Origin: Furcasterigmium furcatum
Taxonomy: Eukaryota; Ascomycota; Sordariomycetes; Glomerellales; Plectosphaerellaceae
Assembly (NCBI GenBank): GCA_001599815.1
Contig: BCIA01000005.1
Coordinates: 3,046,472-3,110,471 of the forward strand
Length of the DNA: 64,000 nucleotides
Direction of reading: 5' to 3'
Shown: positions 20,213 through 32,537 of the stretch, in pieces
Position numbering within the stretch: position 1 is the stretch's first letter
Layout of the letters: every line of letters starts with the position of its first letter
Position numbers and translations under genes: made by a program
Notes under the pieces: generated by a model
Database searches by the model: none
What the model saw: only the letters and a program-made list of their open reading frames with translations
Told to the model about the DNA's origin: nothing

Positions 20213-23064
20213 CTTGAGGAATAGAGGAGTGCTTGAGTCGAAAAATGTGGGAGTCGGTCAGATAGCAAAATCGAGCCGGAGGTTCAGTCGGCTTTCGCGG
20301 TGGTGGGATTCGAGGGGAGGAAAAAGGCGGTAGTTGTTGTTGTCGTGTTGACGCAGCAGTTGTTTCCTGTTTCTTTGCGGCGGGGTCATGCGCTGGACGG
20401 AGGGGGGCTTTGAGTGCCCGCAAAATGCCCCGGCAGTGGAGGCAGCTGGGGTTCCAGCAGTGGGACTTTGGCTTAGGTAAGGCGGCATGGTGGCATGGCA
20501 TCAGTTTGTCCCTCGACTGGACGCCGCGACGACCTTCAATGTCACCTGGAATGCTAGGTAGCCTCTCAGCCAAGATGGCCGCCAAATCTCCCGCGGGGAA
20601 TAAGCATTCGAGGGTGGATATATATCGGCGTTAATTGATGCTCGACATACGGACGCGCAAACATCAGAGCCGAGGAGTCAGCAACCTGTGCAACGTTTGA
20701 GGTCGTGATTATCTGCTCGCACCTCTCCAAGGACATCTTGTTTCCCCGATGGCGGGGATTGACGTCAGCCTTGGGGGATAACCGCGAGCATGTTGACCTG
20801 ACTGTAGATTGAGCCCCGTGTTATGGAGACGCTCTCTCTTTCTACGACATATGAGATGGGCATGAGCGTGTGCTTAACATGTCATACGTCAGGGCGACTG
20901 TCAAGTTGACTTATGGGAGGAAGTCCTCCAAATAGCGGTCTCCGCAGGTCTAAAGATGCGAACGTCTCTTCCTTGCTGGCCCGGAGAATTGATGAGCATT
21001 TTGGCATCCTAGATTCTCAGATGCAAGGCTGCACCGATTCCAGTTACATCGGCCGGTGAAGCCTCGAGGCCCGGTCAACTCCCATCTGAAATCCGGGCAA
21101 CATGTATCGCTGGATGTGCCCACTATCGGGCCATGACCGTGTTATTCTTGGACGGATACGAGACAGCAAGGCGGTGGGAGGCCCATCCCTAGGCAATACC
21201 TTCTCAATTATTGAAGAAATGCAACGGCAGTGTGGCCTTCGGATGTGGATTCTACTTGTACAGCTGCCTGCCTCTGGGTCCGGGTCACCGTCGTCTGATA
21301 TCACCGGCCAGTGTTCCGTGCACCGGCCGGCGCAGGGGACTAGACAACCGGCCCGGCGGCTTCGATCTTGGCTATCGGGATGATTTTCAGGTCGTGCCAG
21401 ATCTTGCCGCTTATCAGCTGCTTACGATTTGGATACTTGTATGTGGGATGGGCTGATCACTGGATTGTGCGCTTCTCTCCCTCTGCTTCTCATCGAGACC
21501 GTGCTGCCGGCGACGAGGTGCGAGGCAAAAGCCTCATCTTAGAAAATCTTCGCATCGAGTGAGAGGGATGGACCGAGCAGGCTTGGGAGGCACGTGGTGA
21601 GACGATGGTAGTGTCGGAATGCGACTCCTCTCGGGATGACCGTTGTTCTTGAAACACCGTCTGAAGGTGTCGTGGGCCTCGACGGCCGACCCCTCTGAGG
21701 TCTGTGACCATTGTGCATGAAGCGCAATGCCTTGAGCAGGGCAGGACCGTCGCAGCGTCGGTATGTATGTGCGTTGCTTGTTTGCTTGCTTGCTTGCCTG
21801 GCCTGGCGTGGCCTGCCTGACCTGATCTGACTTGACCGGTGAGATCTCAACGTTTCCAGCCCCGGCTGCGGTGGCATCGTTGCGGCAGCGAGCGGCTGGC
21901 ACATGCGCTGCAACCCGCCAAGAGTGCCATCAGACGGTTCGATTGGGCGCGTGCCTGGAATGGGATCAGCGATTCTTATTCTTGCGAGACTTGCCGACTG
22001 GGCCACATGGCCCTGCAAGGCGAGAGCGAGCGAGCTGCCAGTGTCGGTCGCGAGTGGGTGGAGAAGCGCGCGCGTTGTCATTTGACACTTTCGGGGGGAA
22101 ATTTGCGCTGGCCATGATGGAATGGTGGATGGACCTCTGTGGTTGTAGTGGTTGAGTGGCCCGCGCTGTCATTTGACCGCAGCGGTCCAGACTCGTGCTC
22201 CTCCAATTTAACCACCTGCACGTCCGGGGCCAAGGGCGATCTGACGGCGTTGTGGAACTGTCACATGTTGGACGACCACTGGCTCCTGAACTCCTGTCCA
22301 CTTTCCGTCCTTCCACGGCACTTCTCGAATCTCCCGCCTGGAATCGCGCGCGCCATCCGTGCCATGACGATCCCGTCCAAATTCTTCAGGGCAAAGGCCG
22401 CCGACCCTGCCGACTCTGATACAGCGCCACAGCGGGACCCATGGTGCTGGGGATCGAGGGATCGCGGAACTTGAGACCGCTGTTCGGACAGGGGCACCCC
22501 TGATCACCTCCCAAGGTGCAAGGCTCCTTGCCTTGCCATCTGGGGTCAGTTCCTGGCGCTGATCAAATCCAAGGATGATGCCCCTCCCATCAACCTCAAA
22601 CAGGCGATTCTGCTGGCTTGCGAGTCACGCTCCGGCAGATTAACCCTGTACGGCCTGCTGACGCTGCAGCCAGCAGCAGAGAGACTGACAGCACAACTCG
22701 CTCATCTGGACGAGGGACATTGGCACGGTAGGACTGGGCCGAAATGAAGGCCACGAACGTCCCAGGCGGCGGGCGGCCATCCAGGAGTTGCATCCTCGTC
22801 CTCCTCCTTCTCGCCTTCGGCCCCAGGTCCCTGCATGTGGATGATCTCATTTACCACCAGCGCAGCGGGTGCTGGTTTCTTGGTCAGACGGACTGACGTC
22901 CTCTGATCTTCCTCAAGCTTTCGTCTCCGCCGTTCTTTTTCTCCCAAACATGCCACCCCCTTGAGTCCCGGCGACCTCGGCATCACTTCTCAAACACTAC
23001 CCTCAGTGATCGCCGACGGCGTTCTTAGCTGCGACTGACCAGTGGCTCGATATCAGGGTCGACG
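20213..23064. other. Long gene-poor interval with short simple-sequence tract
   Basis: About 2.85 kb, the longest gene-free interval in the window. It contains the profilin promoter and that of the 23065 gene. I see no spliced coding gene, tRNA or rRNA. A degenerate TTGC-type simple repeat grading into CCTGGCCTGGC-like sequence lies at about 21773-21840. A non-coding transcript or distal regulatory sequence cannot be excluded. Confidence 0.5.
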
Positions 23065-25155
23065 ATGTTCAAGTTCGTCAGTCGTTCCAGATCCGTCAAG
23101 AGGGGGGGGCTGGCGCACGGCCCCAAGTCTCCCGACTCGCCCGCCTCTCTGGGTGAAGACTTTCCTGTGTCAAGTCGCCAAACGTCCAAGCAAGATCCCA
23201 ACGGCCCTCAAAACGAAGGGTTCCCCTCGCCACCTGCTGTTCCAAGCGTCGGCCTGTCCGGAAATCCTGGCGGATCTCACCTCCACCCCTCCTCGCCCCC
23301 TTATCCCCTCCCATCCCCTGTGCCGATGATGCCAGAACGTCCTAGGACGAGCTCCGGTCCTGGCCCAAACAAGTCATCCGCCACCGCCAGCTTCAAGGAT
23401 TTCGACAAGCGCAAGTCAAAAGACGACTTATCCCTCATGACGCGAGGCACGGCTCGAGGTGGCTATAAGTCATATCACATCCCGATACGCGGCAAGCCGC
23501 CATCCCCATCAGACAACGGCGGTAGAGATGCCTCGCCAGCGCCAACAATACCCGTAAGAACGCAGACGCCAGAGTCTCTCCCTGACAACAACGCAGCCAT
23601 CATCACCATAGGCATGGCCATCGGGAGCCCTACCCACCCACCCTTCGCCTCCTACGGCAGCAACTGGCCGCCGCACACGGCTATTGGCGTGGCCACGTCA
23701 ACACCAGACCCCATGCCAGCACCAGAACCAGCAGCAGCTCAAGCACCCCAGAGGTCTAAGTCTACTCGATGGAAACTGTTCGGAAGGTCCAAAAGCAAGC
23801 GAGTGAAACCCGAGGCGGCACAAGCATCAATCCCTTCCGGTCCGTCGGAAGTAAGCGTGGTAGCTAGCATGCAGGCTTCCAGCGGGTTGGATCGAAGCAA
23901 CACCGAAAGACGTGTGCCCAAGCACAAGCCACTTATTGTTCGGTCAGGAACGGAACCTGTGGTGCAGTCCCCAGCCGATGCGGCACGATATGATCCGAGG
24001 CCGCCTCAATCAACCAGGGTGGCCGCGAAGCCTGTGGAGGTGTCTGCCCCAGCTTTGGGGAAGTCCCATGGACCATTGCTGGATGTCGAGATTCCAGACA
24101 TCACCATGGAGCGATATAGTGTAATGTTTGGTGGCCTGTTGCAGGCCAACGGCTCTTCGTCATCCCTCTTGGCCAGGAGACAAGCCACCTTGGAGAGGTT
24201 AAGAACGATCAACGACAGGGTCGTTCAGGAACAAGAGACCCGAGATCTTGCAAGAGGCAGGAGGGCAACATCACCAGTCCCCGAAAGATCGCCTTCGCTC
24301 TCAATGTTTCCTACACCACCGCCAACGGCTCCCTCGCCGATGTCACCTCGTTCACGCTCCGCCACCTTGCCATCAGGCTTACCCTCAAACCCACGAGACG
24401 GGGCACAGGAGCGAAAGCGACAGCCTCAAATGCAGCTCGAGGTCCCGCTCAACTCTTCATACGGTCTGCCGGAAAGGAAAGCAAAGCAAGAACCCAGCGA
24501 TTCGCAAAGCGCTGCGGAGTATCTCAGGGCGCAGGCAACGCCGTCTCAAAACTCGACTTTCAGTCCTGACCAATCCAGCCTCATCCTTGACTCACCCACC
24601 GAAGAGCGGGATCAGGAACTTCACATCAAGGAGCAACTGCGGCCAACGATTTACGAGCCACATTGGGAGATGGTATCGCCGTCCAACTCAACCAAGAGCC
24701 AGCGGAACCCTCGACAACTAGCCCTCGGGTTGGCCCAGACTCAGCCATCCGGTGGCACCTCGTCTCGCAGCGAAACCTCGGCCGCCGCGAATCCTGCCCA
24801 GAAGCACGTTAAGAAAACTTCGGAGGAGGAGTTTGACGAGGCCATGTTGAATGCTGCAGTCGAGATATCTATCGCCCGCCAGATCAGCATTTCCCAGCAG
24901 CAACGCGACATGCTACGCAAGAATATCGGCGGAGGAGTCCCGGCGGGTGCTCGACGCATCAAGGTCCCCAGGGGCGAGCGCCAAGGAGCTACATCTGGCA
25001 CTGCAGGCCCGGCGAAACCAGTGGCGACCCAGAATGAGCGGTTGGCCGCAACCAAGACGGCAACACCGACACTGATCACGCCCCCTGAGCCGTTCGTTGG
25101 CTCCCCTCTTGCTCAGCATAGGAAAAGTGAGAGAATTGTCGTCGAGGGTGCCTAA
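23065..25155 (+). CDS. Uncharacterised Ser/Pro-rich, mostly disordered protein
   Basis: Single-exon frame of 696 residues with no recognised enzyme domain. It is rich in Ser, Pro, Arg and Gln, consistent with long disordered stretches. Three islands look constrained: a basic patch KSTRWKLFGRSKSKR (about residue 230); LLDVEIPDITMERYSVMFG followed by SSSLLARRQATLERLRTI (about 340-385), which is likely helical; and a C-terminal EEEFDEAMLNAAVEISIARQ helix with a following basic segment. I recall similar islands in uncharacterised Pezizomycotina proteins but no function. The start at MFKFVSRSRS is the first ATG of the frame. Length, lack of stops and non-random composition support a real gene. A scaffold or signalling role is only a guess. 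Confidence 0.75.
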   Translation: MFKFVSRSRSVKRGGLAHGPKSPDSPASLGEDFPVSSRQTSKQDPNGPQNEGFPSPPAVPSVGLSGNPGGSHLHPSSPPYPLPSPVPMMPERPRTSSGPGPNKSSATASFKDFDKRKSKDDLSLMTRGTARGGYKSYHIPIRGKPPSPSDNGGRDASPAPTIPVRTQTPESLPDNNAAIITIGMAIGSPTHPPFASYGSNWPPHTAIGVATSTPDPMPAPEPAAAQAPQRSKSTRWKLFGRSKSKRVKPEAAQASIPSGPSEVSVVASMQASSGLDRSNTERRVPKHKPLIVRSGTEPVVQSPADAARYDPRPPQSTRVAAKPVEVSAPALGKSHGPLLDVEIPDITMERYSVMFGGLLQANGSSSSLLARRQATLERLRTINDRVVQEQETRDLARGRRATSPVPERSPSLSMFPTPPPTAPSPMSPRSRSATLPSGLPSNPRDGAQERKRQPQMQLEVPLNSSYGLPERKAKQEPSDSQSAAEYLRAQATPSQNSTFSPDQSSLILDSPTEERDQELHIKEQLRPTIYEPHWEMVSPSNSTKSQRNPRQLALGLAQTQPSGGTSSRSETSAAANPAQKHVKKTSEEEFDEAMLNAAVEISIARQISISQQQRDMLRKNIGGGVPAGARRIKVPRGERQGATSGTAGPAKPVATQNERLAATKTATPTLITPPEPFVGSPLAQHRKSERIVVEGA

Positions 25156-25915
25156 GCCACTCGCCACATGGGCCCCTGACCGGAGCACCACCCATAATTC
25201 CCTTCTCTGTCGTAGCAGAGTGTCATCTCTGAACGGCAGCGTTCATCTTGGTCCTTACATTTGTTTCATTTATGTATATACGGTATGAGGTATGAAATCT
25301 GGGCTGCGTTACTGGCTGCAATGGGTCTGTGACCCTGGTGTTGCTTGGGGTTGGTCACTGCATGCAACCTTGACGGTTGGCATATGCGAAAGATACCATT
25401 TTGGCGAGACTATCCCCTGCTTTCGGGGGAGATTCTATAGGTTTTCCCTAGAACTGGATGAAGATTGTTCCATTAGACGGTTTCTGGTATTGCGTCAACG
25501 TGACGACTTTGATGAGACGAGCAAAGCGCGAGTTGTGCAACACATGAAGACCCTGGCGGCGGCCGAGTCGGTACTCGAGGTCCGGGCCGTTGCGGGCTGG
25601 TCCCGTGGTGGCGGCGCCACGCCGTTCCGGCGACGGGACCTCCACTGCAACACGCCGTCATCCGTCGAGGGTCTCTATGACTAAGCCCCCACCACACTAA
25701 ACCAGGACCTCTCGCCGGATGACTGTGACTGAATTCACTCGCGGCCATCATCTCTCAAGTTCAACACAGACAATCTGCACACAGCCAGGCCGTCTCCGTC
25801 TCATTTGGATTTTCCAGCTTTCCTCACGAACTGCCTTTTTCTGCCTTTTCCAGATAATCATAGACGAAGAAGATCGAGACACCGCAGACCACCTAGGCAC
25901 AACGGACACTTCATC
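25156..25915. other. Intergenic upstream of SLH1
   Basis: About 760 bp, 3' flank of the 23065 gene and SLH1 promoter. No gene is supported. Confidence 0.5.
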
Positions 25916-28900
25916 ATGGCATCAAACGGGCTCGACGACGCAGAAGCTCAATGGCGGGCCCAGTTCGAGGCGATGAAGGCCGCCGTTGCAAGCCTCAACC
26001 TCCCAAAGCAAGACACCCCGTCCGAGGTGGACTTTGATGACGCTTATGAGGGGTACTCTTCCGGAAACGCGGGACAAGACGTCTGGGATTTCATCTCCGA
26101 CGACCACGACGACGATTACAGCAGCGATCAACTCGACGGTTACCACGACGCTGAGCATGGCGAGGGACAATACGACGCGACATGGTTCACCAGTAAATGC
26201 TCAGAAGTCGCAGCCAAGAACGGCCTCTCGAGTGACGCTTTCCAGAACCAGATTCTCGGCGTCCTATCGTCAGATGGCGGTCAGGACGAGCTCCAGTCTC
26301 AGCTCGCGGATCTTATCGGGTTTGAGGAACTTGATCTCATCATCGAACTTTTGGCTCATAGGGCTGAGATCGTCACTGCGGTCACTTCCCAGGCGAGTGC
26401 GGCGCAGTCGGATGGCAGGAGACTTCTTTCGAAGGCGGAGAGAGATGACGCGCTGCGCCGGAAGGACTTCGAGCACAAGAATGCCTCTCTCGCGCCCAGC
26501 TTCGCACGGGAGCCCCAGTATCCTCACGTGTACAGAATGTACAATGCTGGAAACAGTCTGAGCTATTCCGGAAAGAAATACGCCTTGCCCGAAGGCAGCA
26601 AGCATGACATCTTCGACAAGTTCGAGGAGTACTCGATCCCTGCTAGCAAGAAGACTGGCCTCTGGCCGGGCCAGAAGCTGATCAAGATTTCTGACATGGA
26701 TGGCCTCTGTCGGAACACCTTCAAGGGCTACAAGACTCTGAACCGCATGCAGAGCTTGGTCCATCCGGTGGCATACAAGACGAACGAGAACATGCTCATT
26801 TGTGCTCCCACTGGCGCGGTAAGAAGCCCTGCGATCGTCCAAGTAGGGATGTACTCACACCACACAGGGTAAAACTGATGCCGCTATGCTCACCATCCTC
26901 CAAACCATCGGCCACTATTGCACGCCCAACCCGATTGAGGATATCGCGGCTACGGACTTTGCTGTCAACTCTGCCGACTTCAAGATCGTCTACGTCGCTC
27001 CCATGAAGGCCTTGGCGGCCGAAATTACTGACAAGCTTGGGAAGAGACTCGCCTGGCTTGGTGTCAAGTGTCGGGAGTATACCGGAGATATGCACTTGAC
27101 CAAGTCTGAGATCGTCCAGACTCAGATTATCGTTACGACCCCTGAGAAGTGGGACGTTGTGACGAGAAAAGGCACCGGCGATACTGAGCTCGTCCAGAAG
27201 GTGCGGCTGCTCATCATTGATGAGGTACACATGCTCCACGATGAACGTGGCGCCGTCCTCGAGTCTCTCGTCGCCCGAACTGAGCGTCAGGTCGAGAGCA
27301 CACAATCTCTCATCCGTATCGTCGGCCTCAGTGCTACCCTGCCCAACTACATCGACGTGGCCGATTTCCTGAAGGTCAACCGATATATGGGCTTGTTCTA
27401 CTTTGACGCCTCCTTCCGTCCCGTTCCCCTGGAGCAGCACTTCATCGGGGTGAAGGGCAAGGCGGGCTCGAAACAATCCAAGGAAAACCTTGACAACGTT
27501 GCCTTTGAAAAGGTCAAGGAAATGCTGGAAGAAGGCCACCAAGTCATGGTGTTTGTTCACTCGAGACGAGACACCCTGCTCACGGCCAAAATGCTTCACC
27601 AGAAAGCAACCGATCAGATGTGTCTGGATTTGTTCGATCCGAGCGGCCACTCCAACTACGACAACGCTGTTCGCGACATGAAGTCTTCCAAGGCGAAGGA
27701 CCTTAGGGAACTCATCCCGAAGGGTCTCGGTGTTCATCACGCCGGTATGGCGCGTTCCGACAGGAACCTGATGGAACGCTTGTTCGGTGAAGGTGTCATC
27801 AAAGTCCTCTGCTGCACGGCGACGCTTGCCTGGGGTGTCAACCTTCCTGCGGCGGCCGTTGTTATCAAGGGAACCCAAGTCTACAGCGCCCAAGAGGGCA
27901 AGTTCATCGACCTGGGCATCCTCGACGTGCTTCAGATCTTTGGTCGTGCTGGGCGTCCGCAATTCGAGGATGTTGGCATCGGCATGATCTGCACCACCCA
28001 AGATCGGCTTCACCACTACCTGACGGCTGTGACTGAGCAGCAGCCGATCGAGTCCAAGTTCTCGACCAAGCTGGTTGACAACCTCAACGCCGAGATTTCT
28101 CTTGGCACCGTAACCTCCATCCCAGAAGCCGTACAATGGATTGGCTATTCTTACCTGTTCGTCAGAATGCAGCGCAGCCCCATGACATACGGCATTGAAT
28201 GGGCAGAGATCAGGGACGACCCGACGTTGGTACAGAGGAGACGACAGCTCGCCATCCAGGCCGCCAGGACCCTGCAGCAAAGCCAGATGATTATCTTCAA
28301 CGAGGTCACCGAGGAGCTGCGCAGTAAGGACATTGGCCGTATTGCAAGCCAATACTACATCCTGCACAGCAGCATCCAGATCTTCAACACGATGATGCAG
28401 CCTATGGCAACAGAGGCGGATGTCCTGAAGATGATGAGCATGAGTGGCGAGTTTGACAACATTCAGTCTCGAGACACCGAGAGCAAGGAGCTCGTGTACT
28501 TCAGGGACAATGTCGTGCCATGCGCCGTGGACGGCGGTATCGACACCCCTCAGACGAAGACCAACATTCTCCTTCAGGCGTACATCTCGAGGGCGCAGCC
28601 AGAAGACTTTGCCCTTGGAAACGATCTCAACTACGTTGCCCAGCAGTCAGGCCGTATTTGCAGAGCGCTTTTCATGATTGCCCTGAATCGCCGATGGGGA
28701 CATCAGTGCCTTGTGCTCTTGACACTGGCAAAGTCCATCGAGAAACGAATCTGGCCCTACCAGCACCCTCTTCACCAGTTCGATCTGCCCAAGTCTGTTC
28801 TCAACCAGCTGGATGCCAAGGAATCTTTGAGCATCGAGGCCATGAGGGACATGGAGGCTGCGGAGATCGGAGGTCTCGTCCACAACCAGAATGCTGGCAA

Positions 28901-31900
28901 GAAGATCTCGCACTTGTTGACCAACTTCCCGACAGTCAGTGTCGAGGCCGAGATCGCCCCTCTGAACCGCGATGTTCTGCGGATCAGGCTGTACATTACC
29001 CCTGACTTCCGATGGAACGATCATGTGCATGGCACGTCCGAGTCGTACTACATCTGGGTCGAGAACTCCGAGACATCCGAGATCTACCACCACGAGTTCT
29101 TCATCCTCAACCGTAGGAAGCTGCACGATGACCACGAGCTCAACTTCACGATCCCACTCTCAGACCCTCTTCCTCCGCAGATCTATGTGCGAGCCGTGTC
29201 TGATAGATGGCTCGGCGCTGAGACGGTCACGCCAGTGTCCTTCCAGCATCTGATCCGGCCAGACACGGAGAGTTTCTACACGGACCTTTTGAATTTGCAA
29301 CCGCTTCCTATCTCCGCTCTCAAGAACCCAGCGCTGGAGGAGGTCTACGCCCAGCGATTCCAATTCTTCAACCCCATGCAGACGCAGATCTTCCACACGC
29401 TGTACCATACACCTGCCAATGTTCTTCTTGGCTCACCCACTGGCAGTGGCAAGACGGTCGCGGCAGAGCTGGCCATGTGGTGGGCTTTCAAGGAGCGGCC
29501 AGGGTCAAAGGTCGTGTACATCGCGCCCATGAAGGCCCTGGTGCGCGAACGTGTTAAGGACTGGGGAGCGCGACTGGCGAAGCCACTCGGGCTGAAGCTT
29601 GTTGAGTTGACTGGTAAGTGGCTTTGCCGTCTTTCGACAGAACACTGGAAGTAGACTGACACGTCTTAGGTGACAACACGCCTGATACCCGGACAATCAA
29701 GGACGCCGATGTCATCATCACGACCCCTGAGAAGTGGGATGGTATCTCGCGTAGCTGGCAGACCAGAGGTTACGTCCGTCAAGTCAGTCTCGTCATCATC
29801 GACGAGATTCACTTGCTCGCTGGCGATCGCGGCCCTATTCTGGAGATCATTGTCTCTCGTAAGTGCTCCCGGTTGCCCTCCGAAAATGTTCATACTCACG
29901 CCAGTAGGGATGAACTACATCGCGGCCTCCACGAAGAACTCGGTCCGCCTGCTGGGCATGTCGACGGCGTGTGCCAACGCCAGCGACCTCGGCAACTGGC
30001 TCGGTGTCAAGGAGGGCCTCTTCAACTTCCGTCACTCCGTGCGCCCGGTCCCTCTTGAGCTCTACATCGACGGCTTCCCGGAAACCAGAGGGTTTTGCCC
30101 GCTGATGCAGTCCATGAATAGGCCTACGTTCTTGGCCGTCAAGACGCACAGCCCCGACAAGCCTGTCATCGTCTTTGTGCCTTCGCGCAGACAGACTCGT
30201 CTTACCGCCAAGGACTTGATCAACCTGTGCGGCATGGAAGACAACCCCCGACGTTTCCTGCACATGGACGAAGATGACCTCCAGCTCAACCTTTCTAGAG
30301 TCAAGGATGATGCGTTGAAGGAGGCCATCAGTTTCGGCATCGGCCTGCACCATGCTGGTCTTGTCGAGTCAGACCGTCAGCTCTCGGAAGAGCTCTTCCT
30401 CAACAACAAGATTCAGATCTTGGTGGCAACGAGCACCCTTGCTTGGGGCGTGAACCTTCCCGCTCACCTCGTGGTCGTGAAGGGCACGCAGTTCTATGAC
30501 GCCAAGATTGAAGGGTACAAGGACATGGACTTGACCGACGTTTTACAGATGTTGGGTCGTGCGGGTCGCCCTCAGTTCGACAACTCTGGCGTTGCTCGCA
30601 TTTTCACCCAGGATGCGAAGAAGGACTTCTACAAGCACTTCCTGCACACCGGCTTCCCTGTCGAGTCTTCTCTTCACACCGTCCTCGACAACCATTTGGG
30701 CGCCGAGGTCTCTGCCGAGACGGTCGTAACCAAGCAAGATGCCCTGGACTACCTGACCTGGACGTTCTTCTTCCGCCGCCTCCACAAGAACCCGTCCTTC
30801 TATGGCCTGGAGATCTCGGCAGAAGACCACAATAGCACCGCTGCCCAGCGGCTCGCCAACGACTTCATGATCGAGATGGTCGACAAGTCGCTGTCCGAGC
30901 TGGCCAAGTCCCGCTGTGTGGAAGTATACCCGAACGGCGACGTGGACCCCACGCCTTTGGGCAAGATCATGTCCTACTACTACCTCTCGCACATGACCAT
31001 CCGTCACCTCGCCAAGCACGCTGCCCCGAACGCCTCGTTCCTCGACGTCCTCTCGTGGATGTCCCGTGCGACCGAGTACGACGAGCTTCCCGTCCGCCAC
31101 AACGAGGACCTCATCAACGCGGAGCTGTCGCGCAACCTCCCCCTCCCGGCCACGAGCTTTGGGCTGCCCATGTGGGATCCCCATGTCAAGTCGTTCCTGC
31201 TGCTCCAGGCGCACTTCTCCCGTGTTTCCCTCCCGATATCCGACTACGTTGGTGATCAGACCTCTGTCCTCGACCAGGCCATCCGTATCATTCAAGCCTC
31301 CATCGACGTCCTCGCCGAGCTGGGCTACCTCTCCTCGTGCATGCAGATGATAACACTCCTCCAGTGCGTCAAGTCCGCCCGCTGGCCAACCGACGCCCCC
31401 GCCTCCATCTTCCCTGGCGTCCTGGAGACCGCAAAGGGCAAATCTCAGGAAGAAGCGCGCCGGACACCCCTGGCAGCCATCACCGCCCTTCCGCCCCCGA
31501 AGCTCGCCCAGCTCGGTAAAGACCTCGGCGTCCCCGCCTCCCAGCAGTCCCGCTTCGCAAAGGCCGCCGCCGCCCTGCCGAACGTCAAGGTCTCCGTCCC
31601 GACCGTCACCGCGCTTTCCCTCGCCGTCGAGCTCCGCCGCCTCAACCCCATCACCGAGCGCGACGCACGCATCTACGCGCCCCGCTTCCCCAAGCCCCAG
31701 ACGGAAGGCTGGTTCGTCGTCGTCGCCGACTCGGCTGCCGACGAGGTCCTAGCCGTCAAGAGGCTCGGCTGGGCAGCGGGCAGGAAGCCTGGCAACAGCA
31801 GCGGGCGTGATAACTCCGTTGGCATCGGCGCGAGGCCCACGGCGAGAGCGAACATCAAGCTGCCCGAGACCGCACGGGAAAGGAAACTGGACGTGTTCGT

Positions 31901-32042
31901 CGTAAGCGATGCGTATGTGGGACTGAACTACCACATTCAGGGAGTGGATATTCCGGCGGCGCCCATGGTGGACGACGATCTCGACAAGGGGAAGGGGAAG
32001 GCTCCTTCAGGAATGGACACCCAAGGCTCCTCGTTGAAGTAG
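25916..32042 (+). CDS. SLH1: Slh1/ASCC3-type Ski2-like RNA helicase of the RQT complex
   Basis: Large cytoplasmic helicase that splits collided, ubiquitinated ribosomes in the ribosome-quality-control trigger (RQT) complex. Exons 25916-26818, 26868-29613, 29670-29858 and 29908-32042 give 1990 residues, close to yeast Slh1. It has two helicase cassettes in tandem: cassette 1 with APTGAGKT (split by intron 1, about residues 296-303), DEVHML and the GRAGRP motif; cassette 2 with GSPTGSGKT (about 1157), DEIHLL and GRAGRPQFD. Each is followed by a winged-helix and Sec63-type domain. The acidic N-terminus (SDDHDDDYSSDQ region) and overall layout fit Slh1/ASCC3 better than spliceosomal Brr2, which is longer and has a different N-terminal plug. 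Introns are 49, 56 and 49 bp. Confidence 0.92.
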
Positions 32043-32537
32043 ATAGGCAGAAGGCGTGGAATCTTGTGTGGACATCAACAGGCATCATCACTTACAATCA
32101 CTCATGGTACAACATGGGATATATCTGACTGAATCATGACCCTCTTGTGAGAGATGTCTCGATGTATCCATTAAAACACAGAGAACGTCTCAGTAGTCTC
32201 GTCGTGTCGTGCGCGTTGTATACTGTAGAAAAAAAAAAGCAACCAGACCATGCCTCCCTCAGCGCCGTAACCAGTCCCCATCCTACCGCCCAAGCCAGGC
32301 CGTCGTGAGATCTAGGGAAAACGGAACGAATGCTATGCGGTGAGAACGAGAAAGCCAGAAGTGACACGCAACCTGCCCGGACGCCCTGCCAGTGGAATGC
32401 CAAAACATAGAAGAGCTGTGCAAAGACAGAAAAGGAAGATGAGCGGACGGTAATCATACAATGCGGCCACGATGCCCTCCGCGCCATGCTCGTGAGTAAA
32501 AGAGGACCGAGGATATCAAAAGGAAAGGGGAGGCGCC
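32043..32537. other. 3' regions of convergent SLH1 and Rab-like gene
   Basis: Convergent 3' flanks, about 495 bp. An A-run lies at about 32229-32237. No gene is supported. Confidence 0.55.

Noticed and set aside
26796..28367. 523-codon open frame on the minus strand
   Set aside because: It is antisense to SLH1 exons, which have clear helicase motifs. High GC and codon bias of the sense gene keep the opposite frame open; the translated product has no family features.
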